Source: Rhodobacterales bacterium | Lineage (GTDB): Bacteria; Pseudomonadota; Alphaproteobacteria; Rhodobacterales; Rhodobacteraceae | Assembly (NCBI GenBank): GCA_002747325.1 | Contig: PDOZ01000027.1 | Location: forward strand, 92,939 to 156,938 | Direction: 5' to 3' | Length of the DNA stretch: 64,000 nucleotides | Shown here: piece by piece, positions 1 to 11,135 of the stretch | How positions within the stretch are numbered: the stretch's first letter is position 1 | Layout: the number at the start of each line of letters is the position of its first letter | The notes under the pieces: generated by a model | Databases searched by the model: none | What the model was told of the DNA's origin: nothing | What the model saw: only the letters and a program-made list of their open reading frames with translations | Made by a program: the position numbers and the translations under genes

Positions 1-1
1 A

Positions 2-322
2 GCCGTTACGGCAGCAGAGAGCGATGAAGACCGCCACGAAGCGCTGATCGCCGGGTTCCTCTCCTATCTGGAGGACCAGAACGCGGCGGATCACGAAGAG
101 GAAGTCGAAGCCGCCGTGGCGTTTGTGACGCAGGAAGTCGGGCGCCCGAGCGTGGCGCGCTGGGAAATCATCGTCATGTTGGAAGCCGCCAATCCCGGCA
201 TCGACCGCGAAGAAGCCATGGTCGCCTTTGGCACCGCGTTGCAGCGCAAGACCATCGTCAAAACCAAACCGCGCCTGTTCGCGCTGTCCGAGAACAGCCG
301 GTTCTACGACCCGGATGCGTGA
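2..322 (+). CDS. C-terminal part of an unknown protein (5' end outside window)
   Basis: The frame is open from base 2 to a TGA at 320-322 and gives about 106 residues. The GTG at 116 is only an internal codon. The visible part is acidic and mostly helical at first (several Asp/Glu-rich turns), then ends in a basic stretch before the terminal residues FYDPDA. I do not recognise the family. A strong terminator follows 35 bases later, so this is the last gene of its transcript. It faces the DUF2842-purA pair tail to tail, with a dispersed repeat in between. Confidence 0.75.
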   Translation, partial: AVTAAESDEDRHEALIAGFLSYLEDQNAADHEEEVEAAVAFVTQEVGRPSVARWEIIVMLEAANPGIDREEAMVAFGTALQRKTIVKTKPRLFALSENSRFYDPDA

Positions 323-356
323 CCCTTCGGTCCAAACGCTGCCCAAGGGCCGAAAC

Positions 357-390
357 AGCCGCTCCGGGAAACCGGGGCGGCTTTTTTCTT
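357..390 (+). terminator. Rho-independent terminator
   Basis: An 11-bp stem (AGCCGCTCCGG with its near-complement, one G-T pair) around a short A-rich loop, followed by TTTTTTCTTTT. It ends the transcript of the gene at 2-322. Confidence 0.85.
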
Positions 391-407
391 TTAAATCAAT
401 GCGTTAA

Positions 408-516
408 AGCGAAATCGACTTAGTCTGCATTGTCGCGCATCAAAATTCGCGTTCGAAATCAGCCGGAGGCTGATGGAGAGGCAGTGAATTTTAATGCAAA
501 TTTGGCGATTTCTGCT
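408..516. repeat. 109-bp interspersed repeat, copy 1
   Basis: Begins AGCGAAATCG and ends CGATTTCTGCT, so its ends are an imperfect inverted repeat. A core (GCATCAAAATTCGCGTTCGA, then AATCAGCCGGA) is shared exactly with the copy at 53091-53199, which is also 109 bases. The right end abuts the stop codon of the DUF2842 gene. A diverged, inverted third copy lies at 10753-10860. Confidence 0.8.
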
Positions 517-765
517 CTATTCGTCTTCTTTCGGCGCGTCCGGGTCTGGCTTGCCCACGCCCATGAAGATCGGCTTGAGCGGCAGGATCCAGATAAAGCC
601 CAGCACGATATAGATGAACAGCTCGATAAAGACACCAATCGGCCCCATCTCCGGCGGGCGCGGCACGATGGCAGCGAGTAGCGACACCAGAAAGATGTAG
701 AGCGGCATCCAGACCAGCAGAACGAGCAGCGACAATTTGCGCCGGGTTTTCCATTTCAATGCCAT
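517..765 (-). CDS. DUF2842 family small membrane protein
   Basis: 82 residues. A basic N-terminus (about residues 1-10) is followed by two hydrophobic segments (about 11-34 and 43-68) and an acidic tail ending KEDE. The size, the two-helix layout and the position directly behind purA match the alphaproteobacterial DUF2842 family, whose function is unknown. ATG at 765 lies four bases after the purA stop, so the two are almost certainly co-transcribed. The stop codon touches the 109-bp repeat. Confidence 0.85.
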   Translation of the reverse strand: MALKWKTRRKLSLLVLLVWMPLYIFLVSLLAAIVPRPPEMGPIGVFIELFIYIVLGFIWILPLKPIFMGVGKPDPDAPKEDE

Positions 766-769
766 CGGC

Positions 770-2083
<1,314 letters not shown>

Positions 2084-2258
2084 GATGATCCTCTCGGTAT
2101 TGGATAAACCCAAACCCCTATACACACAGGCGCGCCCGGTGAGAACCGGTTTTTCGCGGCAATTTTTCCGCCCATTGCCACAAGAGCGCGCCTTTGGGCT
2201 TGCGATGGGCGGCACTTGCCCCTAGATAGCCCCATCAAGACACTAACCGGGGCGCCCC

Positions 2259-2621
2259 ATGGAAAACGTCATTCTTGCCATTCACCTGCTGCTGGCTCTG
2301 AGCCTGATCGGTATCGTTCTGGTGCAGAAATCGGAAGGCGGCGGCCTTGGGATTGGTGGCGGTGGCGGCGGCGTGATGAGCGCGCGCGGCGCGGCCCATG
2401 CGCTCTCCAAACTGACCTGGTTCCTCGCCATCGCGTTTCTTTGCACCTCGATCACCCTGACCATCGTCGGCGCGCGCAATGCGGCGGGGGTGTCCGTGGT
2501 CGAAACCGTGCCGGATATTGAAGCGCCGATCGAAGCGCCCGCCCTGCCGGATGTGACCGACATGATGCCCGTGGTGCCGTCGGATACCGACGCCCCGGTC
2601 GCCCCGCCGCGCGCCGAATAA
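2259..2621 (+). CDS. secG: Preprotein translocase subunit SecG
   Basis: Inner-membrane accessory subunit of SecYEG. 120 residues with two membrane segments (about 2-22 and 50-72) separated by the glycine-rich loop EGGGLGIGGGGGG typical of SecG. The C-terminal 45 residues are acidic, proline- and alanine-rich, an extension common in this clade. ATG 2259 has only a weak upstream purine run. It is divergent from purA and 264 bases ahead of pyrG, the usual order in Rhodobacteraceae. Confidence 0.93.
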   Translation: MENVILAIHLLLALSLIGIVLVQKSEGGGLGIGGGGGGVMSARGAAHALSKLTWFLAIAFLCTSITLTIVGARNAAGVSVVETVPDIEAPIEAPALPDVTDMMPVVPSDTDAPVAPPRAE

Positions 2622-2885
2622 GCGAGCGGATACGGCAGAATCGCCTGAACAACCGATTGTAGAGCGCCAAAAGCGCCCCACAACATGCTGCGATCCGGTT
2701 GCACGGGAGCCGGGAATCGTCTATGAAGAAATCCCGTGACGAGGCAGATTCGGAGCGGTGAATTCCCCCGGATGCAACGTGTGAAAAGGTCGGCGGCGCG
2801 CGCCTCTGGCCCGGACCCGCATTCTGCCCAGCCCGGCACCGGTTCGCCGCAGGGGCTCACCAGAACAACGAACGGGAGCGGCGGC

Positions 2886-4529
<1,644 letters not shown>

Positions 4530-4531
4530 AC

Positions 4532-4553
4532 CTTCTTCTTAGCAAAAATACTC
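4532..4553 (+). repeat. 22-base gene-end repeat, copy 1
   Basis: CTTCTTCTTAG, three variable bases, then AAATACTC. It starts three bases after the pyrG stop. The same 22-base pattern occurs at 13 places in this window, always between genes. Confidence 0.85.
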
Positions 4554-4624
4554 CGGGGTGAATTTGCGCAGCAAAGAGGGGCAGCGCCCCTCCCCCGAAC
4601 CCAACAAAACACCGGGCACCCCCC

Positions 4625-5056
4625 ATGATCGACAAACTGCTCAACTCCCTGTTCGGCCCCGAGCCCAAACCCCTCCCCGAACCCGATGCCCGCCTCGCCC
4701 TCTCCGCCCTGCTCGTGCGCATTGCCCGTTCCGACGGAGACTACGCCGCCAGCGAAATCACCGCCATCGACAGCGCCCTCGCCGCCCGCTACGGCCTGAA
4801 CGCCGAACAAACCGAAGCCCTGCGCCGGGAGGCGGAAGCGCTGGAAGCACAGGCGCCCGACACCGTGCGCTTCACCCGCGCCATCAAGCACAGCGTCGAC
4901 ATTGACGCGCGGATCGCCGTGGTGGAAGCGGCGTGGTCCGTGGTGCTGGCGGATGGCCAGCGCGCAGATGAGGAAGACGCGTTGATGCGGCTGGTGGCCT
5001 CGCTCCTCGGCGTGTCCGACCGCGACAGCAATCAGGCGCGGCTCAACGCCGGGTGA
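4625..5056 (+). CDS. TerB-like (tellurite resistance B fold) protein
   Basis: 143 residues, all-helical by composition. It has the TerB pattern: a hydrophobic helix (ALSALLVRIARSDGDYAASE, about 27-46) carrying the acidic SDGDY turn, and a second matching half (VEAAWSVVLADGQRADEEDA) with ADGQ. Such proteins are cytosolic acidic helical bundles, often seen near membranes or metal stress genes; the role here is unknown. It starts 95 bases after pyrG and may be read from the same promoter. Confidence 0.8.
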   Translation: MIDKLLNSLFGPEPKPLPEPDARLALSALLVRIARSDGDYAASEITAIDSALAARYGLNAEQTEALRREAEALEAQAPDTVRFTRAIKHSVDIDARIAVVEAAWSVVLADGQRADEEDALMRLVASLLGVSDRDSNQARLNAG

Positions 5057-5236
5057 ATTGATTCTCTGCAAGGCGCAGGAAAACGCACAAAATCCCCGCA
5101 CACGCCCCCGCCCTGCGCAAGACAATCCCGCGCAACACACCGGAACTTATACGGTTTTCCCTTGTTTTCCCCGCTTTTCTGCGCCGCAGCGTAAGACCCC
5201 GTTGCAATTACACAAATTTTCAGCCCTACTCTGCCC

Positions 5237-5270
5237 GATAAAGGGCCCGATAAAGGGCCCGATAAAGGGG
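5237..5270. repeat. Three 12-base tandem repeats in front of an ABC gene
   Basis: GATAAAGGGCCC occurs three times in a row, the last ending in GGGGAGG, which provides the ribosome-binding site for the ABC ATPase. Read in the ATPase frame the array would encode repeated PDKG, but there is no normal start codon upstream of it. Confidence 0.8.
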
Positions 5271-5281
5271 AGGACGCAGAC

Positions 5282-6055
5282 ATCACCGACACGCCGGTAA
5301 TAGAAATCCGCGATCTGCATAAATGCTACGGCAATCTGGAAGTGCTCAAGGGGGTGGACCTCGTGGCACCGCGTGGCCATGTGGTCTCGCTCATCGGCTC
5401 CTCCGGCTCTGGCAAATCGACGCTTCTGCGCTGCGCCAACCTGCTGGAAGAAAGCCAGCAGGGCGAAATCCTGTTTGAAGGCGAACCGATCCGCTGGCGG
5501 GGCACCGGGCTGCACCGGCACCCGGCCGATGCCAAACAGGTCATGCGCATCCGCACCAACCTGTCGATGGTGTTTCAACAATTCAACCTCTGGTCACACA
5601 TGACCATTCTGGAAAATGTCATGGAAGCGCCGGTGACGGTGCTGGGCCGCGACAAGCGGCAGGTCGAAGCGGATGCGCGCAAATATCTCGACAAGGTCGG
5701 GATCGGCGACAAATGCGACGCCTGGCCCGCGCAGCTTTCCGGCGGCCAGCAACAGCGCGCCGCCATCGCCCGCGCCCTGTGCATGGAGCCGAAAGCACTG
5801 CTGTTTGACGAGCCGACCTCGGCGCTCGACCCGGAGCTGGAACAGGAAGTGGTCAAGGTGATCAAGGATTTGGCCACCGAGGGCCGCACCATGGTCATCG
5901 TGACGCATGACATGCGCATGGCAGGCGACGTTGCCGATCACGTCATTTTCCTGCATCAGGGTAAAATCGAAGAAGAAGGCACGCCGGAGGAGATTTTCCA
6001 AAATCCCCAATCCGAGCGGCTGCAACAATTCCTGTCGGCCACCGTGCCGGCATAA
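5282..6055 (+). CDS. Polar amino-acid ABC transporter ATPase (HisP-like)
   Basis: Energises the importer encoded by the next three genes. Walker A GSSGSGKST, Q-loop near VFQQFN, signature LSGGQQQR and Walker B LLFDEP are all present, with THD as the H-loop. About 257 residues if read from 5282. The start is odd: the expected ATG codon of a protein beginning (M)TDTPVIEIRDLHK is ATC here, eight bases behind a strong GGGGAGG. The next usable codon, GTG 5342, would remove the first beta strand and the A-loop tyrosine (KCYG), so I keep the longer form and flag the codon. Confidence 0.9.
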   Translation: MTDTPVIEIRDLHKCYGNLEVLKGVDLVAPRGHVVSLIGSSGSGKSTLLRCANLLEESQQGEILFEGEPIRWRGTGLHRHPADAKQVMRIRTNLSMVFQQFNLWSHMTILENVMEAPVTVLGRDKRQVEADARKYLDKVGIGDKCDAWPAQLSGGQQQRAAIARALCMEPKALLFDEPTSALDPELEQEVVKVIKDLATEGRTMVIVTHDMRMAGDVADHVIFLHQGKIEEEGTPEEIFQNPQSERLQQFLSATVPA

Positions 6056-6072
6056 TCAACTGGGAGAAAACC

Positions 6073-6789
6073 ATGAAGAAACTCTTTCTGAGCGCTGCCG
6101 CTTTGGCACTGACTGCGGGCGTTGCGGCCGCCGATGTGGTGCGGATGGGCACCGAGGGCGCCTACCCTCCGTATAACTACATCGACGACAGCGGTCAGGT
6201 CGCGGGCTTTGAGCGCGAGTTGGGCGACGAGCTGTGCAAACGCGCCAAGCTGGAATGCGAATGGGTCACCAACGAGTGGGATTCGATCATCCCCAACCTC
6301 GTTTCCGGCAACTACGACACCATCATCGCCGGCATGTCCATCACCGAAGAGCGCAAGGCCGTGATCGACTTCACGCAGAATTACACCCTGCCGGACCCCT
6401 CCGCCTATGTCGCACTCTCCAAAGATGTTGACCTGAAAGGCGGCATCATCGCCGCGCAGGCCGGCACCATTCAGGCGGGCCACGTTGCCGCTTCCGGCGC
6501 CACGCTGGTAGAGTTCCCCACCCCGGACGAGACCCTCGCCGCCGTGCGCAACGGCGAAGCGGATGCGGTTCTGGCCGACAAGGCCTTCCTCGACAGCTTC
6601 GTGGCCGACAGCAACGGTGAGCTGATGTTCATCGGTGAAGACGTCATGCTCGGCGAGGGCATCGGCATGGGCCTGCGCAAGAGCGACGGCGAGTTGCGCG
6701 CCCGTTTCGACGCGGCGATCCAGTCGATGAAAGACGACGGCTCGCTGAACGCGCTGATCGTCAAGCACGAAATCGGCAAAACCTTCTAA
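6073..6789 (+). CDS. Amino-acid ABC transporter periplasmic binding protein
   Basis: 238 residues with a clear Sec signal peptide (basic MKK, hydrophobic core, cut near VAAA-DV at about 20). The mature protein follows the SBP family 3 pattern (GTEGAYPPYNYID, then GFERELGDELCKRA, and DTIIAGMSIT), as in lysine/arginine/ornithine and histidine binders. The ligand cannot be fixed by eye. GGGAGAAAACC precedes ATG 6073, 17 bases after the ATPase stop. It is followed by a stable hairpin before the permease genes. Confidence 0.93.
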   Translation: MKKLFLSAAALALTAGVAAADVVRMGTEGAYPPYNYIDDSGQVAGFERELGDELCKRAKLECEWVTNEWDSIIPNLVSGNYDTIIAGMSITEERKAVIDFTQNYTLPDPSAYVALSKDVDLKGGIIAAQAGTIQAGHVAASGATLVEFPTPDETLAAVRNGEADAVLADKAFLDSFVADSNGELMFIGEDVMLGEGIGMGLRKSDGELRARFDAAIQSMKDDGSLNALIVKHEIGKTF

Positions 6790-6797
6790 GAGGTTTC

Positions 6798-6820
6798 GGC
6801 GGGGCCATCGCGGCCCCGCC
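6798..6820 (+). promoter_or_regulatory. Intra-operon GC hairpin after the binding-protein gene
   Basis: A perfect 9-bp stem GGCGGGGCC / GGCCCCGCC with a five-base loop and no T tract, between the binding-protein stop and the first permease. In many importer operons such hairpins protect the binding-protein message and lower permease expression; that role is inferred here. Confidence 0.7.
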
Positions 6821-6828
6821 CCTGCATC

Positions 6829-7731
6829 ATGTTTTCATTCTGCACCGACCCTTCCGCGCTTGAAGGCGCAAGCTGGCTGGCCTGTCTGCTGACGACCGGC
6901 AAGCATATGGCATTTTACGGCTCCTTCGGGACGGTGCTGCTGCTGTTGGCCATCACCGCACCAACCGCCCTGCTTTTCGGCTTTTTCGGCGCTTCCGCCG
7001 CCCGTTCGCACATCCCGCCCCTGCGCTGGATCGGCAAGAGCTATACCGCCATCGTGCGCGGCGTGCCCGACATCGCCTTTTTCCTGTTCTTCGTCATCGC
7101 CCTCGATCAGGGCTTCGAGTTCCTGCGCCATCAGGTGCTGTGCCCGGACTGGACGGAACCCGTGCGACAGGGCAACGATTTCGTGGTCTGCGACGCGGCC
7201 AAACTGCCGCTGTCCAGCTCCCCGCAATGGGTGCATGAGATATACGGCTTCTTCATCGCCGTGCTGACCTTTGCCATCGTGTTCGGCGCTTTCGCCGCCA
7301 ACGTCCTGTTCGGCGCGATGAAGGCGGTACCGCGCGCGCAGCTTGAAACCGCCGAGGCCTACGGCATGACCCCAAGGCAGGTCTTCCGCCGCGTCCTCGT
7401 GCCGCAAATGTGGGTCTATGCCCTGCCGGGGCTGGGCAATCTGTGGATGATCCTGATCAAGGCCACGCCGCTGCTGTTCCTGCTGGGCGTCGAAGACATC
7501 GTTTACTGGGCGCGCGAGCTGGGCGGCACCAAAACCAGCCGCATTTCGGAATACCCGCATGGCGACTGGCGGCTCTATTATTTCGGCGCGCTGCTGATCT
7601 TCTACCTCATCCTGACCTGGGTTTCCGAGAAGCTGATCGCCCGCCTGTCGCACCGTCTGAGCATCGGACAGGCCACCTCCGCCGGCGAAGGCCAGCGCAA
7701 GGCCCGCAAGCCGAAGAAGGTCACGCCATGA
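6829..7731 (+). CDS. Amino-acid ABC transporter permease 1 (HisQ/M-type)
   Basis: 300 residues, inner membrane. The hydrophobic segments fit the five-helix core of the family plus an N-terminal extension carrying several Cys, and the cytoplasmic EAA loop is visible as ETAEAYGMTPRQVFRRVLVP (about 181-200). The basic C-terminal tail is rich in Lys/Arg. ATG 6829 has no obvious ribosome site, but the N-terminal FSFCTDPS sequence is typical of this clade. The stop overlaps the start of the second permease (ATGA). Confidence 0.9.
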   Translation: MFSFCTDPSALEGASWLACLLTTGKHMAFYGSFGTVLLLLAITAPTALLFGFFGASAARSHIPPLRWIGKSYTAIVRGVPDIAFFLFFVIALDQGFEFLRHQVLCPDWTEPVRQGNDFVVCDAAKLPLSSSPQWVHEIYGFFIAVLTFAIVFGAFAANVLFGAMKAVPRAQLETAEAYGMTPRQVFRRVLVPQMWVYALPGLGNLWMILIKATPLLFLLGVEDIVYWARELGGTKTSRISEYPHGDWRLYYFGALLIFYLILTWVSEKLIARLSHRLSIGQATSAGEGQRKARKPKKVTP

Positions 7732-8534
7732 GTTGTCTCGAAACCATCGCCGATTATGGCCTGCGCTCCATCGGCATCGGCGCCCGCCTGCTGCCCAAAT
7801 CCGACATCACGCTATGCGAGCAGTTCACCCTGATCGGCTCCGGCATGATCTGGAACATCTATTTCGGCACCCTTGCCCTCCTGTTAGGCTTCTTCCTCGC
7901 CACCGCCGTGGCGCTGGCCAAAGCCTCCGACAAGCTCTGGCTGCGCAAACCGGCGGACTGGTTCATCTTCATTTTCCGCGGCTCTCCTCTCTTCATCCAG
8001 TTCTTCTTCGGCTATTTTGCCTTCCTTGCGTTAAAAAAGAATTACGATATTTTCGATTCTCTGACCTCCGCATGGCTCGGCGCGCTGATCGTGCTGTTTC
8101 TCAACACCTCCGCCTATGCCGGCGAGATTTTCTACGGCGCCCTGCGCTCGATCCCGCGCGGCGATCTGGAAGCGGCCGACGCTTACGGCATCACCGGCTT
8201 CACCCGTTTCCGCCGCATCACCTTCCCCACCATGATGCGCCTCGCCTGGCCCGCCTATACCAACGAAGCGATCTTCCTGTTTCACGCCACGGCGCTGGTG
8301 TTTTTCTCCGGCTTCCCCGCCTGGCAACAACGCGGCGACGCGCTCTATTATGCCAGCTATTTCGCCGACAAGACCTTCAACCCCTTCATCCCCTACCCCA
8401 TCCTGTCGATGTATTTCATCCTCCTCGTGCTGGTGGTGATCACCCTGTTTGGCGCCATCGGGCGGCGGCTGAACAAACACCTGCCCGCCGAGCTGCGCAA
8501 ACCGACCCGCTTCCGTATGCGCATGATGCGCTGA
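7728..8534 (+). CDS. Amino-acid ABC transporter permease 2
   Basis: 268 residues, polytopic, with the EAA-loop signature DLEAADAYGITGFTRFRRIT (about 145-164) that docks on the ATPase. It forms the heterodimeric channel with permease 1. The start ATG 7728 overlaps the stop of the previous gene by four bases, so the genes are translationally coupled; an in-frame extension back to 7410 lies inside permease 1 and is rejected. It is the last transporter gene, 63 bases before the amidotransferase. Confidence 0.9.
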   Translation: MSCLETIADYGLRSIGIGARLLPKSDITLCEQFTLIGSGMIWNIYFGTLALLLGFFLATAVALAKASDKLWLRKPADWFIFIFRGSPLFIQFFFGYFAFLALKKNYDIFDSLTSAWLGALIVLFLNTSAYAGEIFYGALRSIPRGDLEAADAYGITGFTRFRRITFPTMMRLAWPAYTNEAIFLFHATALVFFSGFPAWQQRGDALYYASYFADKTFNPFIPYPILSMYFILLVLVVITLFGAIGRRLNKHLPAELRKPTRFRMRMMR

Positions 8535-8568
8535 GCTTGCCCGGCCTGCGATGGGCTGCTAGGGTCGG

Positions 8569-8591
8569 CCTGAAATTTGATCAAATTCAGG
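8569..8591. promoter_or_regulatory. Inverted repeat upstream of the amidotransferase gene
   Basis: CCTGAAATTTGA followed by TCAAATTCAGG: a palindrome with one missing base, centred on TTTGATCAAA and ending seven bases before the ATG. Probably an operator for a dimeric repressor, which would make the two enzyme genes separately controlled from the transporter. No candidate regulator gene lies next to it. Confidence 0.55.
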
Positions 8592-8597
8592 TGACGC

Positions 8598-9278
8598 ATG
8601 AAAATTGGCATCCTGCAAGCGGGGCACAGCCCGGATGTGGTAACAGACAGCCTTGGCGATTACGCCGATATGTTTACCCGGCTGCTGGCTGGACGGGGCT
8701 TTGACTTCGAGATTTATTCCGTGGTCGATAACGAATTTCCGACCGGCCCGGAGGCTGCCGATGGCTGGCTCATCACCGGCTCCAAACACGGCGCCTATGA
8801 GGACCACGACTGGATCCCCCCGCTGGAAGCCCTGATCCGCGACATCCGCGCGGCAAAACTACCGCTGATCGGCATCTGTTTCGGCCACCAAATCATCGCG
8901 CAGGCGCTCGGCGGCAAGGTGGAAAAATTCGAGGGCGGCTGGTCCGTCGGGCGGCAGACCTACCGCATGAACGGACAGGAAATCGCCCTGAACGCCTGGC
9001 ATCAGGATCAGGTCGTGCGCCCGCCGGAAGGGGCGGAAATCATTGCCGAAAGCGATTTCTGCGCCAATGCGGGCATGTTGATCGACGGGCGGATTTTCAC
9101 CCTGCAACCACACCCGGAATTCGGCGCCGAGATGACCGGCGCGCTGATCGAACACCGGGGCGGCGGGGTGCCCGACGCGTTGCTGGCGCAAGCCACCGCC
9201 ACGCTGGACGCCCCGGTCGACAACCCCATGATCGCCGAACAAATGGCCACCATCCTCAAAAGCGGAGCGGCAAAATGA
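8598..9278 (+). CDS. Class-I glutamine amidotransferase-like hydrolase
   Basis: 226 residues, a stand-alone GATase1 domain. The nucleophile is Cys94 in GICFGHQ and the His-Glu pair is in LQPHPEF (about 172-178). Stand-alone members of this type act as gamma-glutamyl hydrolases or as GMP-synthase-like proteins. Its four-base overlap with a glutamine-synthetase-like ligase suggests that one enzyme forms and the other removes a gamma-glutamyl amide, as in polyamine breakdown. That pathway is an inference from context. Confidence 0.85.
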   Translation: MKIGILQAGHSPDVVTDSLGDYADMFTRLLAGRGFDFEIYSVVDNEFPTGPEAADGWLITGSKHGAYEDHDWIPPLEALIRDIRAAKLPLIGICFGHQIIAQALGGKVEKFEGGWSVGRQTYRMNGQEIALNAWHQDQVVRPPEGAEIIAESDFCANAGMLIDGRIFTLQPHPEFGAEMTGALIEHRGGGVPDALLAQATATLDAPVDNPMIAEQMATILKSGAAK

Positions 9279-10648
9279 AGACCACCAAACTCGACAAACT
9301 GCACGCCGAGCTGCCGGAAGCCATGCGCGAATACCTTGGCTCGCACCGGCTCGACGAGGTGGAATGTATCATCTCCGACCTGCCCGGCATTGCGCGCGGC
9401 AAGGCGGTTCCGGCGGGGAAATTCGCCCGGCAGGACTATTTCCACCTCCCCGACAGCATCTTCTTTCAGACCATCACCGGCGATTGGGGTGACGCCGCGG
9501 GCAAGGACGGCTTCATCGAACGCGACATGATCCTGAAGCCGGATATGGCCACCGCCTCCGCCGCGCCCTGGACCGGCGACTGGACCCTGCAAGTGATCCA
9601 CGACGCCTATGACCGCAACAATGAGCCGATCCCGTTCTCGCCGCGTAACGTGTTGAAACGCGTGGTGAAACTCTACCGCGACAAGGGCTGGGAGCCGGTC
9701 GTCGCGCCGGAAATGGAGTTTTACCTCGTCGCCCGCAACCTCGACCCGGCGGAAAAAATCAAACCGATGATGGGCCGCTCCGGCCGCCCCGCCGCCGCCC
9801 GTCAGGCCTATTCCATGACCGCCGTCGACGAGTTCGGCCCGGTGATCGACGACATCTATGACTTTGCCGAATATCAGGGCTTCGAGATCGACGGCATCAC
9901 GCAGGAAGGCGGCGCCGGACAGCTGGAGATCAACCTGTTGCACGGCGACCCGGTGGCGCTGGCCGATCAGGTATTTTACTTCAAACGCCTGATCCGCGAA
10001 GCCGCCCTGCGCCACGATTGCTTCGCCACCTTCATGGCCAAACCGATCGCCGAAGAACCCGGCTCCGCCATGCACATTCACCATTCCGTCGTGGACATCG
10101 AGACCGGGCAGAACCTGTTCTCCGGCCCGCAAGGCGGCGAAACCGACGCCTTCTTCCACTACATCGCCGGGCTGCAAAACCACCTGCCCTCGGTGATCGC
10201 CATGCTGGCGCCCTACGTCAATTCCTACCGCCGATATGTGCGCGACCACGCCGCCCCGATCAACCTCGAATGGGGCCGCGACAACCGCACCACCGGCATC
10301 CGCATCCCCCTCTCCGGCCCGGAAGCGCGCCGGGTGGAAAACCGCCTCGCAGGCATGGACGCCAACCCCTACCTCGCCATCGCCGCCTCGCTGGCCGCAG
10401 GCTTTCTGGGACTGATCGAACAGGAACGCCCCGACGCCCAATATCGCGGCGAAGCCTATGAAGGCGAAGAAGCCATCCCGCGCGACCTCGCCGCCGCCCT
10501 CGACCTGTTCGACGCCGCAACCGGCATGCACGACATCCTCGGCCCGGAATTCGCCCGCGTCTATTCCATCGTCAAACGCGCCGAATACAACGAATTCCTC
10601 GCCGTGATCAGCCCGTGGGAACGCGAACACCTGCTGCTGAACGTCTGA
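9275..10648 (+). CDS. Glutamine synthetase family ligase (gamma-glutamyl-amine ligase type)
   Basis: 457 residues. The catalytic beta-barrel shows PEMEFYL (metal-binding Glu), GQLEINLLHGD, SAMHIHHSV and the ATP-site NRTTGIRIP. The long N-terminus and the altered HIHHS signature set it apart from nitrogen-assimilating GlnA and place it with PuuA-like or GlnT-like enzymes that ligate glutamate to amines. ATG 9275 overlaps the amidotransferase stop. No adenylylation-site pattern is obvious. The real amine substrate is unknown. Confidence 0.88.
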   Translation: MKTTKLDKLHAELPEAMREYLGSHRLDEVECIISDLPGIARGKAVPAGKFARQDYFHLPDSIFFQTITGDWGDAAGKDGFIERDMILKPDMATASAAPWTGDWTLQVIHDAYDRNNEPIPFSPRNVLKRVVKLYRDKGWEPVVAPEMEFYLVARNLDPAEKIKPMMGRSGRPAAARQAYSMTAVDEFGPVIDDIYDFAEYQGFEIDGITQEGGAGQLEINLLHGDPVALADQVFYFKRLIREAALRHDCFATFMAKPIAEEPGSAMHIHHSVVDIETGQNLFSGPQGGETDAFFHYIAGLQNHLPSVIAMLAPYVNSYRRYVRDHAAPINLEWGRDNRTTGIRIPLSGPEARRVENRLAGMDANPYLAIAASLAAGFLGLIEQERPDAQYRGEAYEGEEAIPRDLAAALDLFDAATGMHDILGPEFARVYSIVKRAEYNEFLAVISPWEREHLLLNV

Positions 10649-10652
10649 CCGA

Positions 10653-10682
10653 ACACCTGTCAGCTGACACACCTGTCAGCTG
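10653..10682 (+). promoter_or_regulatory. Direct repeat forming a hairpin after the ligase gene
   Basis: ACACCTGTCAGCTG occurs twice, 16 bases apart. The inner part CAGCTGACA-CACC-TGTCAGCTG (10661-10682) is a perfect 9-bp stem with a four-base loop. There is no T run, so it may stabilise the 3' end rather than terminate. Confidence 0.6.
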
Positions 10683-10752
10683 GCATCGGCCAGATCGACA
10701 GTGTGGTTATCGGCTACCGAAACACTGCCCGGCGTAATGGTGCCGCAGATAG

Positions 10753-10860
10753 AGCAGAAATGGCTAAATCGGAATCAGAATTCTCTGCCTCCGGGTCAGC
10801 CTCTGCCCCCGGTTCAGCAACATGCTGATTTCAAACGCAAATTTTGACGCTCGATATCGC
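10753..10860. repeat. 109-bp interspersed repeat, diverged copy 3 (inverted)
   Basis: Read on the minus strand it matches copies 1 and 2: AGCAGAAATGGCTAAATC at its left end against AGCCGAAATCGCTAAATC, ATTCTCTGCC, then GCTGATTTCAAACGCAAATT against GCTGATTTCGAACGCGAATT. The far end appears to have an internal change. It sits in the 350-base gap between the ligase gene and tRNA-Asp. Confidence 0.65.
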
Positions 10861-10872
10861 AGGGCAAATCAA

Positions 10873-10894
10873 TTTCTTCTTAGCACAAATACTC
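10873..10894 (+). repeat. 22-base gene-end repeat, copy 2
   Basis: TTTCTTCTTAGCACAAATACTC in two runs (TTTCTTCTTAG and CACAAATACTC); one mismatch to the consensus at the first base. Confidence 0.8.
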
Positions 10895-10960
10895 ACAACA
10901 CCGCCGCCCCAAAGGACCAAAGCCTCGGACAACAAAAACACCTTCAAACGACCTGAAACC

Positions 10961-10993
10961 AAAAACGCCCCTCCAAAAGGAGAGGCGTTTTTT
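10961..10993. terminator. Bidirectional terminator
   Basis: AAAAACGCC-CTCC-AAAA-GGAG-GGCGTTTTT: a stem with A runs before and T runs after, so it can work on both strands. On the minus strand it is just downstream of tRNA-Asp. Confidence 0.85.
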
Positions 10994-11000
10994 GCAGCGG

Positions 11001-11077
11001 TGGCGCGGTTGACGGGACTCGAACCCGCGACCCCCGGCGTGACAGGCCGGTACTCTAACCAACTGAGCTACAACCGC
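11001..11077 (-). tRNA. tRNA-Asp (anticodon GTC)
   Basis: A full cloverleaf on the minus strand: acceptor GCGGTTG paired with CAACCGC, discriminator G, encoded CCA, D-loop AGTTGGTTAGAG, anticodon GTC at 11041-11043 and GGTTCGAGTC in the T arm. The GTC anticodon is a substrate for queuosine and for the GluQ enzyme encoded 2.6 kb away. Confidence 0.97.
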
Positions 11078-11106
11078 CCACTGCCCGGCCCGAAGGCCGT
11101 GGCGGG

Positions 11107-11135
11107 GTTCTAGAAGCGGCAGACGGGGGCGTCAA
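11107..11135 (-). promoter_or_regulatory. Sigma-70 type promoter of tRNA-Asp
   Basis: On the minus strand TTGACG, a 17-base spacer, then TAGAAC, ending 30 bases before the tRNA. The -35 sequence and spacing match those in front of the tRNA at 42360. Confidence 0.65.
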
